Shown here: positions 49,487 through 60,748 of the stretch, piece after piece | Layout: each line of letters opens with the position of its first letter | Numbering within the stretch: the stretch's first letter is position 1 | From: Sphingomonas crusticola | GTDB taxonomy: Bacteria; Pseudomonadota; Alphaproteobacteria; Sphingomonadales; Sphingomonadaceae | DNA: 64,000 nt | Reading direction: 5' to 3' | Assembly: GCF_003391115.1 (NCBI RefSeq) | Contig: NZ_QTJP01000001.1 | Span: forward strand, 558,001 to 622,000 | Translations under genes and position numbers: made by a program | Notes under the pieces: generated by a model | Told to the model about the DNA's origin: nothing | What the model saw: the letters and a program-made list of their open reading frames with translations, nothing else | Database searches by the model: none

Positions 49487-49726
49487 CCGGGTCAGGCGCC
49501 GAATTGGCTGCGGTGCGAACACAAGGGGTCTAACGCGTGCGGCCGCAGCGCGATCCGGGGAAATGACGCGATGCATCCCACCGCGTTCATGTGCGTTCGT
49601 TGGCGGACGCTGGAGGTGGATCATGCAAATCTGCTCGCTGTTGAGTGCTTCGCGCCGGTGCCGCTCGAGGCGCATTGCGGGCGCCCTCCCCAGCCCGCCG
49701 ACCCACGCCGCGCGGCACCAAAGGCG

Positions 49727-50281
49727 ATGACGCCGGAGCAGGATCGGCGCGCCGGCCGGGGCGCGCTGCGCATCTTCCTCCTGATCGCACTCTTCGGGTT
49801 CGGCATTATCGGCGCGGCTATGATCACGGCGCACTGGTTCCCCAAGGGCGACGAGCCGGGCGGGGTCGTGCTGATGGGCGCGCTGGTGATCGCGTTGGCG
49901 GCAGGGCTCTATTGGACGATACGGCGTCTGCTGCTCAGGCCCCGTCGGGTGGACGAGCCGAGCGGCCTTGCGACGGGACACAGGCCGACGCGCGCGCCTA
50001 TTCCCATTCCCCCGGTCCTGCCGCAACAGAAAGGCGGCTGCCTGGTCTTCCTTGGCTTCATGATCCTGATCCTGGGCGGCGGGATCGCGGCGGCGCTCGG
50101 CACCTATTATGTGCTGAACATGATCATGACGGCGGTCGCGCCCGGGAGCAGCGCCGCCTACAATGTCAGCCTGGCCGGTGCGCTGATCGCCTGCCTGGGC
50201 GTGATGTTCGTGCTGGACCGGTGGTGCGAGAAGAAGACCGGCGGCAGTGTGCTGCAGCTGTTGTCGCAGCTTTCGTGGTGA
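49727..50281 (+). CDS. Hypothetical inner-membrane protein, three to four helices
   Basis: From ATG 49727 this 184-residue protein has hydrophobic segments at about 15-37 (IFLLIALFGFGIIGAAMI), 47-64 (VVLMGALVIALAAGLYWTI), 105-130 (CLVFLGFMILILGGGIAAAL) and 150-167. A proline-rich cytoplasmic-type loop (RAPIPIPPVLPQQKG) lies in between. No known family. The upstream in-frame extension to 49463 lacks hydrophobic or family character and overlaps the palindrome region, so the later ATG is preferred. It is convergent with the serine hydrolase. Confidence 0.65.
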   Translation: MTPEQDRRAGRGALRIFLLIALFGFGIIGAAMITAHWFPKGDEPGGVVLMGALVIALAAGLYWTIRRLLLRPRRVDEPSGLATGHRPTRAPIPIPPVLPQQKGGCLVFLGFMILILGGGIAAALGTYYVLNMIMTAVAPGSSAAYNVSLAGALIACLGVMFVLDRWCEKKTGGSVLQLLSQLSW

Positions 50282-50336
50282 TGAGGGGCTGACGGGCCGA
50301 GGTTGTTAGTATGCGGCAAGCCGCGCCGATGGCTTG

Positions 50337-51524
50337 CTATGATTTCCCCGCCCCGTCGCCATATTCCCAGTCATAGGGAACGCCAGTGTCGCCCAAGACC
50401 GCGTGGACCAAGGCAGCATATCCTGCCTCCGCGCGCACATCGTTCGACAGGATCAGCACGCACTTCCTGCTCTTCTCAAGGCAGACCAGCGTATTGGCGG
50501 TCTGGCCGTCATGGCCACCTTTGAAGAAGCCTCTTCCCTGCGGCCCGACGAAAGTGATGACCCCAAGCCCGGCGGCAAGATCCCGGCGTTGGCGGTCGAC
50601 CGGCAGTTCGGGGCCGAAGTTCGGAAATTGGTGCGCGGTCGCAATGTGGAGCGAGGGCTTGAGCATCTCGGCATAGGCCGCGCGGCTCAGTCCGTCCGCC
50701 CGGACCAATGCGGCGACAAATTTGGCAAGGTCGGCGATGGTAGTGTCCATCGACCCGGCGACGCGCACCTTGGATCGCTCGTCATGCGCGACCGCCTCGC
50801 CCCGATCGTTGAAGCCATCGGCGAGATTGGGCCTGAAATCGGCGCGCCACTGGAGACTGGTGCGCGTCATGCCGAGCCGGTCGAAGGTCGCCTGGGTGAG
50901 CATCCCCATATCCAGGCCCAGCCCGCGATCCTTGCGCCCGTTCTCGATCACGAACTGAAGCAGGCTCAACCCTTCTCCTGAATAGCTGTAGTGCGAGCCG
51001 GGATCGAAGTGGATGCGCAGCTTCTGGTCCGGCTCAACGAACCAGAAGTTGGCAAAGCCGGTCGAGTGGGTGAGTGCGTGGCGCGCCGTGATCCGCTTCC
51101 AGCGCGGATCGCCGGCAAGGTCACGATAGGGGCCATATTTATCGGGATAGATCGCGTCGGTGTCGTAGTCGGGCAGCGGCTTATCGAGATATTCGGCCAG
51201 CGGCGTATCGAGCGCCAGCCTGCCTTGATCGACGAGTTGCAGGACGTGATAGGCGAAAACAGTTTTGGTCAGCGAGGCGCCATACATGACGGTGTCCGTA
51301 CGCAGCGGATCGCCTCGCTCATCGCGAACTCCGTAGGCCTGAACGTAGCGCACCCGGCCGCCATCGATGAGCGCGACTGCCAGACCCTTGGCGCCGGTCT
51401 TCGCGATCACCGCGTGGGCTGCGGCGTCGATCGAGGCAATACGTTGGGGGGACGTGCGCCCCGATGCGGTGGTCGCGGAAGCCATCAACACCAGGCAGGC
51501 AAACCGTCCTATCGTCAAAGGCAT
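50337..51524 (-). CDS. Serine hydrolase, beta-lactamase/class C penicillin-binding family
   Basis: This protein of about 395 residues has a signal peptide (MPLTIGRFACLVLMASATTA). The catalytic SxxK is in MYGASLTKTVFAYHVL. The second motif is HYSYSGEGLSLLQFV, with YSGEG replacing the usual YxN, as in esterase-type members. The third region FFKGGHDGQTANTLVC has HDG in place of KTG. The family includes beta-lactamases, D-aminopeptidases and esterases; esterase or peptidase activity is more likely than beta-lactamase. ATG 51524 gives the signal peptide, in preference to 51593. Confidence 0.88.
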   Translation of the reverse strand: MPLTIGRFACLVLMASATTASGRTSPQRIASIDAAAHAVIAKTGAKGLAVALIDGGRVRYVQAYGVRDERGDPLRTDTVMYGASLTKTVFAYHVLQLVDQGRLALDTPLAEYLDKPLPDYDTDAIYPDKYGPYRDLAGDPRWKRITARHALTHSTGFANFWFVEPDQKLRIHFDPGSHYSYSGEGLSLLQFVIENGRKDRGLGLDMGMLTQATFDRLGMTRTSLQWRADFRPNLADGFNDRGEAVAHDERSKVRVAGSMDTTIADLAKFVAALVRADGLSRAAYAEMLKPSLHIATAHQFPNFGPELPVDRQRRDLAAGLGVITFVGPQGRGFFKGGHDGQTANTLVCLEKSRKCVLILSNDVRAEAGYAALVHAVLGDTGVPYDWEYGDGAGKS

Positions 51525-51728
51525 GAGCGCCCTTGTCAAGCAGGTGTGCGCGCACGGGCATTTGCCATAGGAACCAGCAAGAGCCAAGGACACGCATCAC
51601 CCTGAGCGTGGCATTCTACCTCCCCCCGATCGAAGATGATGTCCGTACCGTCGCGATCTTCCGGGGCGTCCTTCGCCAAAATCGAGTAGGGATTGCGCGG
51701 CCGTAACGACAGCCGGGAGGCAATCGCC

Positions 51729-53015
51729 ATGACTTCTCACCAAGCCCCCTCCCCGCTCCACCGAGTCGTCATCGTCGGCGCGGGGTTTGGCGGCCTGTGG
51801 GCGGTCAAGCATCTGAAGGGCGCGCCGCTCGCGATCACGGTGATCGACCGGCGCAACCATCATCTGTTCCAGCCCCTGCTCTATCAGGTCGCGACCGCAT
51901 CGCTGGCGCCGTCGGAGATCGCCTGGCCGATCCGGGCGATGCTGCAGGCGCGCCGCGACGTGACGACGCTGCTGGCGACGGTGACCGGGGTGGATATGGA
52001 CGGCCGCGCGGTGCGGCTGAGCGATGGCGCCACGGTGCCGTACGACACGCTGATCCTGGCGACGGGGGCGCGGCACGGCTATTTCGGGCATGACGAATGG
52101 GAGCAGTTCGCGCCCGGCCTCAAGACGATCGAGGACGCGACCGCCATCCGCAGCAGCATATTGACCGCGTTCGAGCAGGCCGAGCGCGAGAGCGATCCGG
52201 CGCGGCAGCAGGCGCTGCTGACGTTCGCGATCGTCGGCGGCGGGCCGACGGGCGTCGAACTGGCGGGCACGATCGCGGATCTGGCGCATGACACGCTCGC
52301 GCGCGACTTCCGGCTGATCGACACGCATCGCACGCGGGTGTTGCTGGTCGAGGCCGGGCCCAAGGTTTTGAACGGCTATCCGGACGATCTTTCGGACTAT
52401 GCGAAGGCGGCGCTGGAGAAATTGGGCGTCGAGGTCGCGCTGGGCGCGGCGGTGACCGAGATCGAGCGCAATGCGCTGACGTTCGGGGGGCGGCGGGTGG
52501 AGGCGTCGACGATCGTGTGGGCGGCGGGCGTACGCGCATCGCCCGCGGCGGAATGGCTGGGGGTGGCAGCCGACCGCAACGGGCGCATCGTCGTCGAGGC
52601 GGACCTGAGCGTGCCGGGCTATCCCGACATCTTCGCGATCGGCGATACGGTCGCGGTCAGGCGCGAGGATGGATCGCCGGTGCCGGGGATCGCGCCCGCC
52701 GCCAAGCAGGAGGGCATGTTCGTGGCGGAGACGATCCGCCGGCGGCTGGCGGGCAAGGCCGCGCCAGGGGCGTTCCGCTATCGCCATCAGGGCAGCCTGG
52801 CGCAGATCGGCAAGCGCAAGGCGGTGATCGATTTCGGCTGGGTGAAGCTGCGCGGGGCGATTGCGTGGTGGCTGTGGGGGATCGCCCACATCTATTTCCT
52901 GGTGGGGGTGCGCTCGCGGCTGAGCGTCGCGCTCAACTGGCTATGGATCTACACGCGCAACCAGCGCGGCGCGCGGCTGATCACCCGACCGGAGGGCGAG
53001 CGCGCGGTGGAATAG
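51729..53015 (+). CDS. ndh: Type II NADH dehydrogenase
   Basis: The 428-residue single-subunit flavoprotein oxidises NADH and reduces quinone without proton pumping. The FAD-binding loop RVVIVGAGFGGLWAVKHL, RRNHHLFQPLLYQVATASL, the NADH-binding FAIVGGGPTGVELAGTIAD and the FAD site IFAIGDTVAV are clear. The C-terminal hydrophobic WWLWGIAHIYFLVG is the membrane-association segment. ATG 51729 follows GGGAGG. Confidence 0.95.
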   Translation: MTSHQAPSPLHRVVIVGAGFGGLWAVKHLKGAPLAITVIDRRNHHLFQPLLYQVATASLAPSEIAWPIRAMLQARRDVTTLLATVTGVDMDGRAVRLSDGATVPYDTLILATGARHGYFGHDEWEQFAPGLKTIEDATAIRSSILTAFEQAERESDPARQQALLTFAIVGGGPTGVELAGTIADLAHDTLARDFRLIDTHRTRVLLVEAGPKVLNGYPDDLSDYAKAALEKLGVEVALGAAVTEIERNALTFGGRRVEASTIVWAAGVRASPAAEWLGVAADRNGRIVVEADLSVPGYPDIFAIGDTVAVRREDGSPVPGIAPAAKQEGMFVAETIRRRLAGKAAPGAFRYRHQGSLAQIGKRKAVIDFGWVKLRGAIAWWLWGIAHIYFLVGVRSRLSVALNWLWIYTRNQRGARLITRPEGERAVE

Positions 53016-53087
53016 CCGCCAATGGCGGCCTCGCGAGGCGAACGTGATTGTGCACAACCGATCATCAACGGCATGCTATCGGAGGTT

Positions 53088-54239
53088 ATGGCGAAGTTCT
53101 TCTCGATCGATCGCGGCAATACACTGCCCGATGGCACCTATCTGGTGGCGGTCGCGTCCCTGTACCGGACGCTTACGCCGAGCTTGTTCATGGCGATCGC
53201 CTATGTCGGCGTAGGTCTGGATGTCGCGAGCAAGAGTTCGGACCTGCTGTTGAAAATGCTGCTGGCGCTGGGCGGGGTCGCGATGGTCGCGCGGCTTGCG
53301 ACATTGATCCGCTACGGCGCCAGGGCGCGCGCGGAGACGCTCGATCTGGCTTCGGCCCGCCGTCTCGAGCGCATCTTCGCAACGCCCTATCTGGCCTTCG
53401 CCGTCGCCTTCGGTGCGTTCAGCGCGCGCGCGCTTCAGCTGGAAAGCGCGGACACGCATATGCTGATCATCGGATTGCTGTTCGGCTATGCCGCAGGCGT
53501 GGTCGCGGTGATCGTGCTGCGGCCGTGGATCGCGATCGCGAGCCTGATCCCGGCGGTGGTGCCGACCAGCATCGTCGCGCTGAGCATGGCCAACACGAGC
53601 TACATCATCGCCGGTGCGCTGCTGCTGCTGTTTCTGGTGGGCGCGATCGAGACGATGCTGCGCACCTATCGCATCGCCACCACCGAGATCACGACGCGCC
53701 ACGCCTTCGCCACGCTGGCCCGGGCGGATGCGCTGACCGGGCTGGAGAATCGCCTGTCGCTGCGTGAGGCGTTCGAGGCCGCGGTGCGCCATATCGGGCG
53801 GGACGGCGTGCTCGCGGTCCATTGCCTCGACCTCGACCGGTTCAAACCGGTCAACGACAGCTATGGCCACCCGACCGGGGATGCGTTGCTGCGCGCGGTG
53901 TCGGATCGGCTGCGCGGTGTGCTGCGCGCGGGAGACATCGCGGCGCGCATCGGGGGCGACGAATTCGTGGTGTTGCAGATGGGGATGCAGAATAAGGGCG
54001 ATGCCGAGCTGCAGGCGCGCCGCGTCGCGCGCGCGATCGGGCAGCCTTATTCGATTGGGGGGAATCCTATCTCGATCGGCACCAGCGTCGGCTATGCGCT
54101 GTTCCCGGACCACGGCCGCGATCTCGACGAACTGATCGGGCGCGCCGACGAGGCCCTTATCGATATCAAGCGGCGCGGCGGGGGCGTCGCCTCCTACGAA
54201 CCGGCGACGCTGGCCGAGACGGAGCGACGTTCCGCCTGA
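53088..54239 (+). CDS. Membrane-bound diguanylate cyclase (GGDEF)
   Basis: This protein of about 383 residues has an N-terminal membrane domain of about six helices (LFMAIAYVGVG ... YIIAGALLLLFLVGAIETML), then a GGDEF domain at about residues 225-380. Active-site RIGGDEFVVLQM is intact, and the inhibitory site RAGD lies five residues upstream (RxxD). It therefore should make cyclic di-GMP and be product-inhibited. Substrate-binding DLDRFKPVNDSYGHPTGD is present. Starts at 53022 and 53073 are also possible; ATG 53088 gives MAKFFSIDRG but GGAGG is only two bases from it. Confidence 0.92.
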   Translation: MAKFFSIDRGNTLPDGTYLVAVASLYRTLTPSLFMAIAYVGVGLDVASKSSDLLLKMLLALGGVAMVARLATLIRYGARARAETLDLASARRLERIFATPYLAFAVAFGAFSARALQLESADTHMLIIGLLFGYAAGVVAVIVLRPWIAIASLIPAVVPTSIVALSMANTSYIIAGALLLLFLVGAIETMLRTYRIATTEITTRHAFATLARADALTGLENRLSLREAFEAAVRHIGRDGVLAVHCLDLDRFKPVNDSYGHPTGDALLRAVSDRLRGVLRAGDIAARIGGDEFVVLQMGMQNKGDAELQARRVARAIGQPYSIGGNPISIGTSVGYALFPDHGRDLDELIGRADEALIDIKRRGGGVASYEPATLAETERRSA

Positions 54240-54266
54240 GCCGTGCGTTAGCGCTGCCGGGGCGGC

Positions 54267-55508
54267 TCACTTCGCCGGCGGGTTGGCGCCGAGCTGGATC
54301 AGCAATTTGGCGAACAGATAGAGGCGCGGCGTGACGCTCGACAGTTCGAGATATTCGCGCACGCTGTGGAAGCCGCCGCCGACCGGGCCGAGACCGTCGA
54401 GCGCGGGCGTGCCCGCCGCCGCCGCCAGCGCGGATTCCGACGCGCCGCCATTGCCGGCGGTGGTGAGCGCGAGGCCGAGATCGGCGTAGATCGCCTGCGC
54501 CTGCGCCGCCAGCCGATCGGTGGCTTGATTGTTGGGCAGCGGCGGGAAGGACGGCGTGGTCGAGACGTCGACTTTCGTGTCGGGGACGATCGTCTGCTGC
54601 GCGGCGGCCTGAAAGGCGCTCAAGATGCCGTCAAACTGATCGGCGGTGCGGACGCGCACGTTGATGTCGGCGGTGGCGAGATCGGGAATGACGTTGACGC
54701 GATCGCCCGCGCGCAAGGTGGTGAGATTGGCGGTCAGCCCCTCGCCCGACCGGGGGAAGCGATCGAGCGTGCCGATCTGGTGGATGAGCTCGGCGGCGGC
54801 ATTGCGCCCATCCTGCGGCGCGACGCCGGCATGGGCGGCGCGGCCGTGGACGGTGAGGCGGATGGTCGCCGAGCCCTTGCGCCAGACGGTGACCGCATCG
54901 GGCGCGTCGCCCGGCTCGACGTTGAGCTCGACATCGGCCTGGCGCACCAGAGTGTCGATCAGCTTGCGCGTGCCGGGGGAGCCGGTTTCCTCGCTGGTCT
55001 CGATCAGCAAGACGATGCTGGCATAATTGGTCTCGCGGAGATCGTGGAGCAATCTGAGCGCGGTCACGGCCTGGACCACGCCGCCTTTCTCATCCGACAC
55101 GCCGGGGCCGTAGGCGCGCGCGCCGTCAGTGCGGAACGGGCGTTCGGCGACGGTGCCGGCGGGGAAGACGGTGTCGACATGGCCGATGATGAGGATGCGC
55201 CCCTTGCCCTTGCCGGTCAGGCGCGCGACGACATTGTCGCCGAGGCCGGGCGCTTCGGCGGAGACGGTCTCGATGGTGGCGCCGATCGCCTTCAGTTCGG
55301 GAATGAGGACGGCCATGACCTTCGCGGCGCCGGCGGCATCGCCCGTGCCGGAGTCGATGTTGACGACCTTCTCCAGCAAGGCGAGCTGGGCCGGGCGGGC
55401 GGCGGTTGCGGCGTCGAGGATGCGGGCGTCGGGCCGGGCGGCCGAAAGCGGCGTGGCCGCCAGCAAAGCGGTGACAGCCACAGCCAGAGCGATAGGCCTG
55501 CAATCCAT
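54267..55508 (-). CDS. Secreted M20 family metallopeptidase (glutamate carboxypeptidase type)
   Basis: The 413-residue protein has a signal peptide (IALAVAVTALLAATPLSA). Metal ligands are in ILIIGHVDTVFPAGT (H and D), YGPGVSDEKGGVVQA, and the IETSEETGSPGTRKL pair with the catalytic glutamate. A dimerisation domain interrupts the catalytic domain (VHGRAAHAGVAPQDGRNAAA). Substrate is likely a peptide or folate-type glutamate conjugate. ATG 55508 follows AAAGGGAAA. The gene is convergent with the diguanylate cyclase. Confidence 0.92.
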   Translation of the reverse strand: MDCRPIALAVAVTALLAATPLSAARPDARILDAATAARPAQLALLEKVVNIDSGTGDAAGAAKVMAVLIPELKAIGATIETVSAEAPGLGDNVVARLTGKGKGRILIIGHVDTVFPAGTVAERPFRTDGARAYGPGVSDEKGGVVQAVTALRLLHDLRETNYASIVLLIETSEETGSPGTRKLIDTLVRQADVELNVEPGDAPDAVTVWRKGSATIRLTVHGRAAHAGVAPQDGRNAAAELIHQIGTLDRFPRSGEGLTANLTTLRAGDRVNVIPDLATADINVRVRTADQFDGILSAFQAAAQQTIVPDTKVDVSTTPSFPPLPNNQATDRLAAQAQAIYADLGLALTTAGNGGASESALAAAAGTPALDGLGPVGGGFHSVREYLELSSVTPRLYLFAKLLIQLGANPPAK

Positions 55509-55771
55509 CGATTTCCCTTTGCCCGAGTGCGGCGCGGATCGCCGTGGAGCGATCTTGCCAGCACCGGGCGGCGGCGTCGCCTTGTTTCGAGTGCCAGGGC
55601 GAGGCGGCGGCCACGAAGGACCGTCACGATCACGCGGCCCGATCGACAAGCTTGTCGCCGCATTAGCGGCCGGCGCGAAATCGTGGTAGGACGGTCCATC
55701 ACCGGCAACGATCCTCGGGCGCCGGTGGCTGTGAGACCTATGCGCTCCCGCCTTCTGGCCGGAGAATATTC

Positions 55772-56530
55772 GTGTCGCCATCCATGGGCTCTGCCCTTCA
55801 GCTGTTCGTCAACCGTCTGACGTCGCGCTCGCTCCTGACCGATGAGGAAATGGGCGCAATCCTCGCTTTGACGGGCAAGGTCAGCCAGGTTGCCACGCAT
55901 GTCGACTTCGTGCGGTTAGGCGAGCAGGTCGATCACTCCTGTCTGGTGGTCGATGGGCTGGTCGGCCGCTTCGGCCAGAACAAGGACGGTGCCCGGCAGA
56001 TCACCTGCCTCCACGTCCAGGGCGACATGGCCGACCTGCCTTCGGTGGTAAGCCCCAAGTCGGGCTGGGGGCTGACGACGATGACCGGGACGACGATCCT
56101 GCGGCTCGCGCATGCCGACCTGCGGCGCATCGCCGCCGCGCATCCCGGGATCGCCGAAGCCTTCTGGCGCGATTGCGTCGCCGATGGCTCGCTCTTCTCG
56201 GAATGGGTGGTGAATGTCGGGCGCAGGGACGCGCTCAGCCGCATCGCGCATCTGCTGTGCGAGATGGCGATCCGGTGCGCCCGCGCCGGGCTCGGCGACG
56301 GCGGCTCCTTTGCGCTGGCGATCACGCAGAGCGATCTGGGCGACGCGACCGGGCTGACGAGCGTTCACGTCAATCGGACCTTGAAGGAGCTGCGGAGCCA
56401 GGCCGGGGTGACGATCAAGTCGGGCAAGGTGACGATCCCCGACTGGGATCAGCTGGTCGCGATCGGCGACTTCGACGATGGCTTCATGCTGCTGGACGGG
56501 CCGGCGCCGCGCATCGCCGCGGCCGCCTGA
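55772..56530 (+). CDS. Crp/Fnr family transcriptional regulator
   Basis: This 252-residue protein has an N-terminal cyclic-nucleotide-binding-like jelly roll (QVDHSCLVVDGLVGRFGQNK, ITCLHVQGDMADLPSVVS) and a C-terminal winged helix with recognition part QSDLGDATGLTSVHVNRTLK. The FNR-type N-terminal cysteine cluster is absent, so it is not an oxygen sensor of that sort. The effector is unknown. GTG 55772 follows GGAGAA. Neighbours are the M20 peptidase (divergent) and an unknown gene (convergent). Confidence 0.92.
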   Translation: MSPSMGSALQLFVNRLTSRSLLTDEEMGAILALTGKVSQVATHVDFVRLGEQVDHSCLVVDGLVGRFGQNKDGARQITCLHVQGDMADLPSVVSPKSGWGLTTMTGTTILRLAHADLRRIAAAHPGIAEAFWRDCVADGSLFSEWVVNVGRRDALSRIAHLLCEMAIRCARAGLGDGGSFALAITQSDLGDATGLTSVHVNRTLKELRSQAGVTIKSGKVTIPDWDQLVAIGDFDDGFMLLDGPAPRIAAAA

Positions 56531-56549
56531 CCGGCGGCGCGCTGGCGCG

Positions 56550-56837
56550 CTAGGCGAGCCCGAGCAGCCAGCCGGCGAGCGGCACCGGATGGATCTTGGC
56601 GCCGGGCATGTGATCGGTGAGCTCGCGGCGGTTGGCCATGATCCAGGCGAGGCATTCGGCGCGGCTGGCGAACAGCTCGAACTCGGCCAGCGAGGGCGCC
56701 ATGCGCTCACCGTCGACCAGGAAGCGGGCGTGGCGGCGGCAACCGGGCGCGGCGACCCAGTCGCGGGTCGGCGCCTCCACCGCGGCGGCCCAGTGCAGCC
56801 GGCGCGGGTCGAGCGCATCCACGTGATTCAACTGCAT
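56550..56837 (-). CDS. Hypothetical protein, 95 residues
   Basis: From ATG 56837, preceded by GGAGAGGAG, this small soluble protein reads MQLNHVDALDPRRLHWAAAV, then DWVAAPGCRRHARFLVDGER, a helix AEFELFASRAECLAWIMANR, and a C-terminal stretch VPLAGWLLGLA. Two cysteines, no membrane segment. I do not recognise a family. It converges on the Crp/Fnr gene with 19 bases between stops. The strong ribosome-binding site supports it as a real gene. Confidence 0.6.
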   Translation of the reverse strand: MQLNHVDALDPRRLHWAAAVEAPTRDWVAAPGCRRHARFLVDGERMAPSLAEFELFASRAECLAWIMANRRELTDHMPGAKIHPVPLAGWLLGLA

Positions 56838-56985
56838 CGGAACTCCTCTCCAGGTCCGGTCCCGCCGCCGCGCCTCTATCAACGGGCGCGGTCGTACGGG
56901 AACGGGAGCGATCAGCTCGGTTCGATACGCTTTGGAGATGCGGGCCGCGGCGCAGGATCGCCCCCGCCCCGGCCCGCCGCTCCGG

Positions 56986-59259
<2,274 letters not shown>

Positions 59260-59345
59260 CTACACCCGCGCGCAGCGGCAGCAAAAACGATTAAAACTGA
59301 TCAATACGGACGGGAAAATCGATCAAGCCGAAACGGACCGATCGC

Positions 59346-59924
59346 CTACAGCCACGGCCGTTCGGCGGCGATGGCCGCCTCGTAGCGGCGGATATCGTCC
59401 GCCATCGCCAGCGTCAGCCCGATCTCGTCCTGGCCCTGCATCAGGCAATCGCGCCGGAACGGGTCCATGGCGAAGGTGAAGCGATCCTGGAAGGGCGTGG
59501 TGACGCTCAGCGTTTCGAGATCGACGGTGATCTCGTCGGTGCGGGCGACCTGCATCAGGCGATCGATCGCCTCCTGCGGTAGCACGATGGTGGCGATGCC
59601 ATTCTTGAAAGCGTTGCCGGAGAAGATGTCGGAGAAAGATGGCGCGATCACCGCCTTCACGCCCATGTCGCCCAGCGCCCAGGCGGCATGTTCGCGGCTG
59701 GAGCCGCAGCCGAAATTGTCACCCGCGATCAGGATCGGCGCGCCGGCATAAGCGGGATCGTCGAAGACGTTGCCCGGCTCGGCCCGCACAACCTCGAACG
59801 CGCCACGGCCGAGCCCGGAGCGGGTGATCGTCTTCAGCCAATGGGCCGGGATGATGACGTCGGTGTCGACATTCTTGCGGCCGAACGGATAGGCCTTGCC
59901 ATGAACCTGGGTGAGCGGGGTCAT
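59346..59924 (-). CDS. leuD: 3-isopropylmalate dehydratase small subunit
   Basis: LeuD pairs with LeuC to isomerise 2- to 3-isopropylmalate in leucine synthesis. The 192-residue protein has [20 protein letters not shown] and the substrate-binding loop [23 protein letters not shown] 59924 is used; the upstream TTG 59927 is less likely. Its start overlaps the stop of the lactonase-like gene (TGATG), so it is coupled to that gene rather than directly to leuC. Confidence 0.96.
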   Translation of the reverse strand: MTPLTQVHGKAYPFGRKNVDTDVIIPAHWLKTITRSGLGRGAFEVVRAEPGNVFDDPAYAGAPILIAGDNFGCGSSREHAAWALGDMGVKAVIAPSFSDIFSGNAFKNGIATIVLPQEAIDRLMQVARTDEITVDLETLSVTTPFQDRFTFAMDPFRRDCLMQGQDEIGLTLAMADDIRRYEAAIAAERPWL

Positions 59925-60748
59925 CAATCGGCCGCCTTCGGGAAAGCGGGGAGCTTGGCGACGTCCGCCGGTTCATGCTGGATGATCACGGTGGCGTGGA
60001 GGTTCGCGGCGAGCTTCTTGAAGCGATCCAAGGACGCCAAAGTATCCGCGCGATCGGCGTTGTAGGACGGAACGCCGTTGCTCGCGTAATTTTTCGCGAA
60101 ATGCGCCGTGTCGCCGGAGAGCAAGACATTGCCCTTGTGCGCGAGTTTCACCAGCAAGGCGTGATGGCCGGGCGTATGGCCGGGCATTGCGAGCATGACG
60201 ACGCTGCCGTCGCCGAAAATGTCCTTGTCGCCGGTGATGGGCTCGATCGTGCCGCCCCCGGTCAGCCAGTGCGCCACGAGCTTGCCGAGTTCGGCGCCCG
60301 GCGCGCGGAGCGTATCGATATCGGCCTTGCCCATCAGCAATTTCGCCTGCGGGAAGTCGCCGGCTTGCCCGATATGATCGAAATGATCGTGACTGATGGC
60401 GACGATCTGCACCTGTTCCGGCTTGATTCCCAGGGTGGCAAGCTGATCCACGATCGTCACGGTGAGCGCCGCGTCCAGCGGCTGCTTCGCGTCCATCACG
60501 TGGTTGCGCAAAGCGCGTGGCAGTCCGGTGTCCCACAGCATGTAGGTGTCGCCGTGGCGGATCAGGTAGCAGCTGGCGGTGAGCTCCTTGTGCTGCCCGA
60601 CATAAGCGCGCGTGTCGGAGAATTCGTCGAGATCGAAGGCGGTGATGCGGCCACAATCCAGCCGCCACAGCGAAAGGGCGGGCGTCGCCCCCGCCGCACT
60701 TGCGAGCGCCAGCGCCGCGAGTCCTGTCCAGGCCGCCCTGAGGATCAC
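59924..60748 (-). CDS. Secreted MBL-fold hydrolase of the N-acyl homoserine lactonase type
   Basis: This protein of about 274 residues starts at GTG 60748, overlapping the leuC stop, and has a signal peptide ([20 protein letters not shown]). The zinc site is [17 protein letters not shown] (HxHxDH with Asp-His), then [18 protein letters not shown] and LLSGDTAHF with the bridging aspartate. The C-terminal VIIQHEPAD supplies the last histidine. This is the AHL-lactonase-like subfamily, but a Tyr at the catalytic position of AiiA cannot be confirmed here. It sits between leuC and leuD in one unit; no link to leucine synthesis is known. Confidence 0.85.
   Translation of the reverse strand: MILRAAWTGLAALALASAAGATPALSLWRLDCGRITAFDLDEFSDTRAYVGQHKELTASCYLIRHGDTYMLWDTGLPRALRNHVMDAKQPLDAALTVTIVDQLATLGIKPEQVQIVAISHDHFDHIGQAGDFPQAKLLMGKADIDTLRAPGAELGKLVAHWLTGGGTIEPITGDKDIFGDGSVVMLAMPGHTPGHHALLVKLAHKGNVLLSGDTAHFAKNYASNGVPSYNADRADTLASLDRFKKLAANLHATVIIQHEPADVAKLPAFPKAAD

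Noticed and set aside
49463-49726. N-terminal extension of the membrane protein gene to 49463
   Set aside because: The extension has no signal or helix, overlaps the divergent regulatory region, and the ATG at 49727 directly precedes the first membrane segment.
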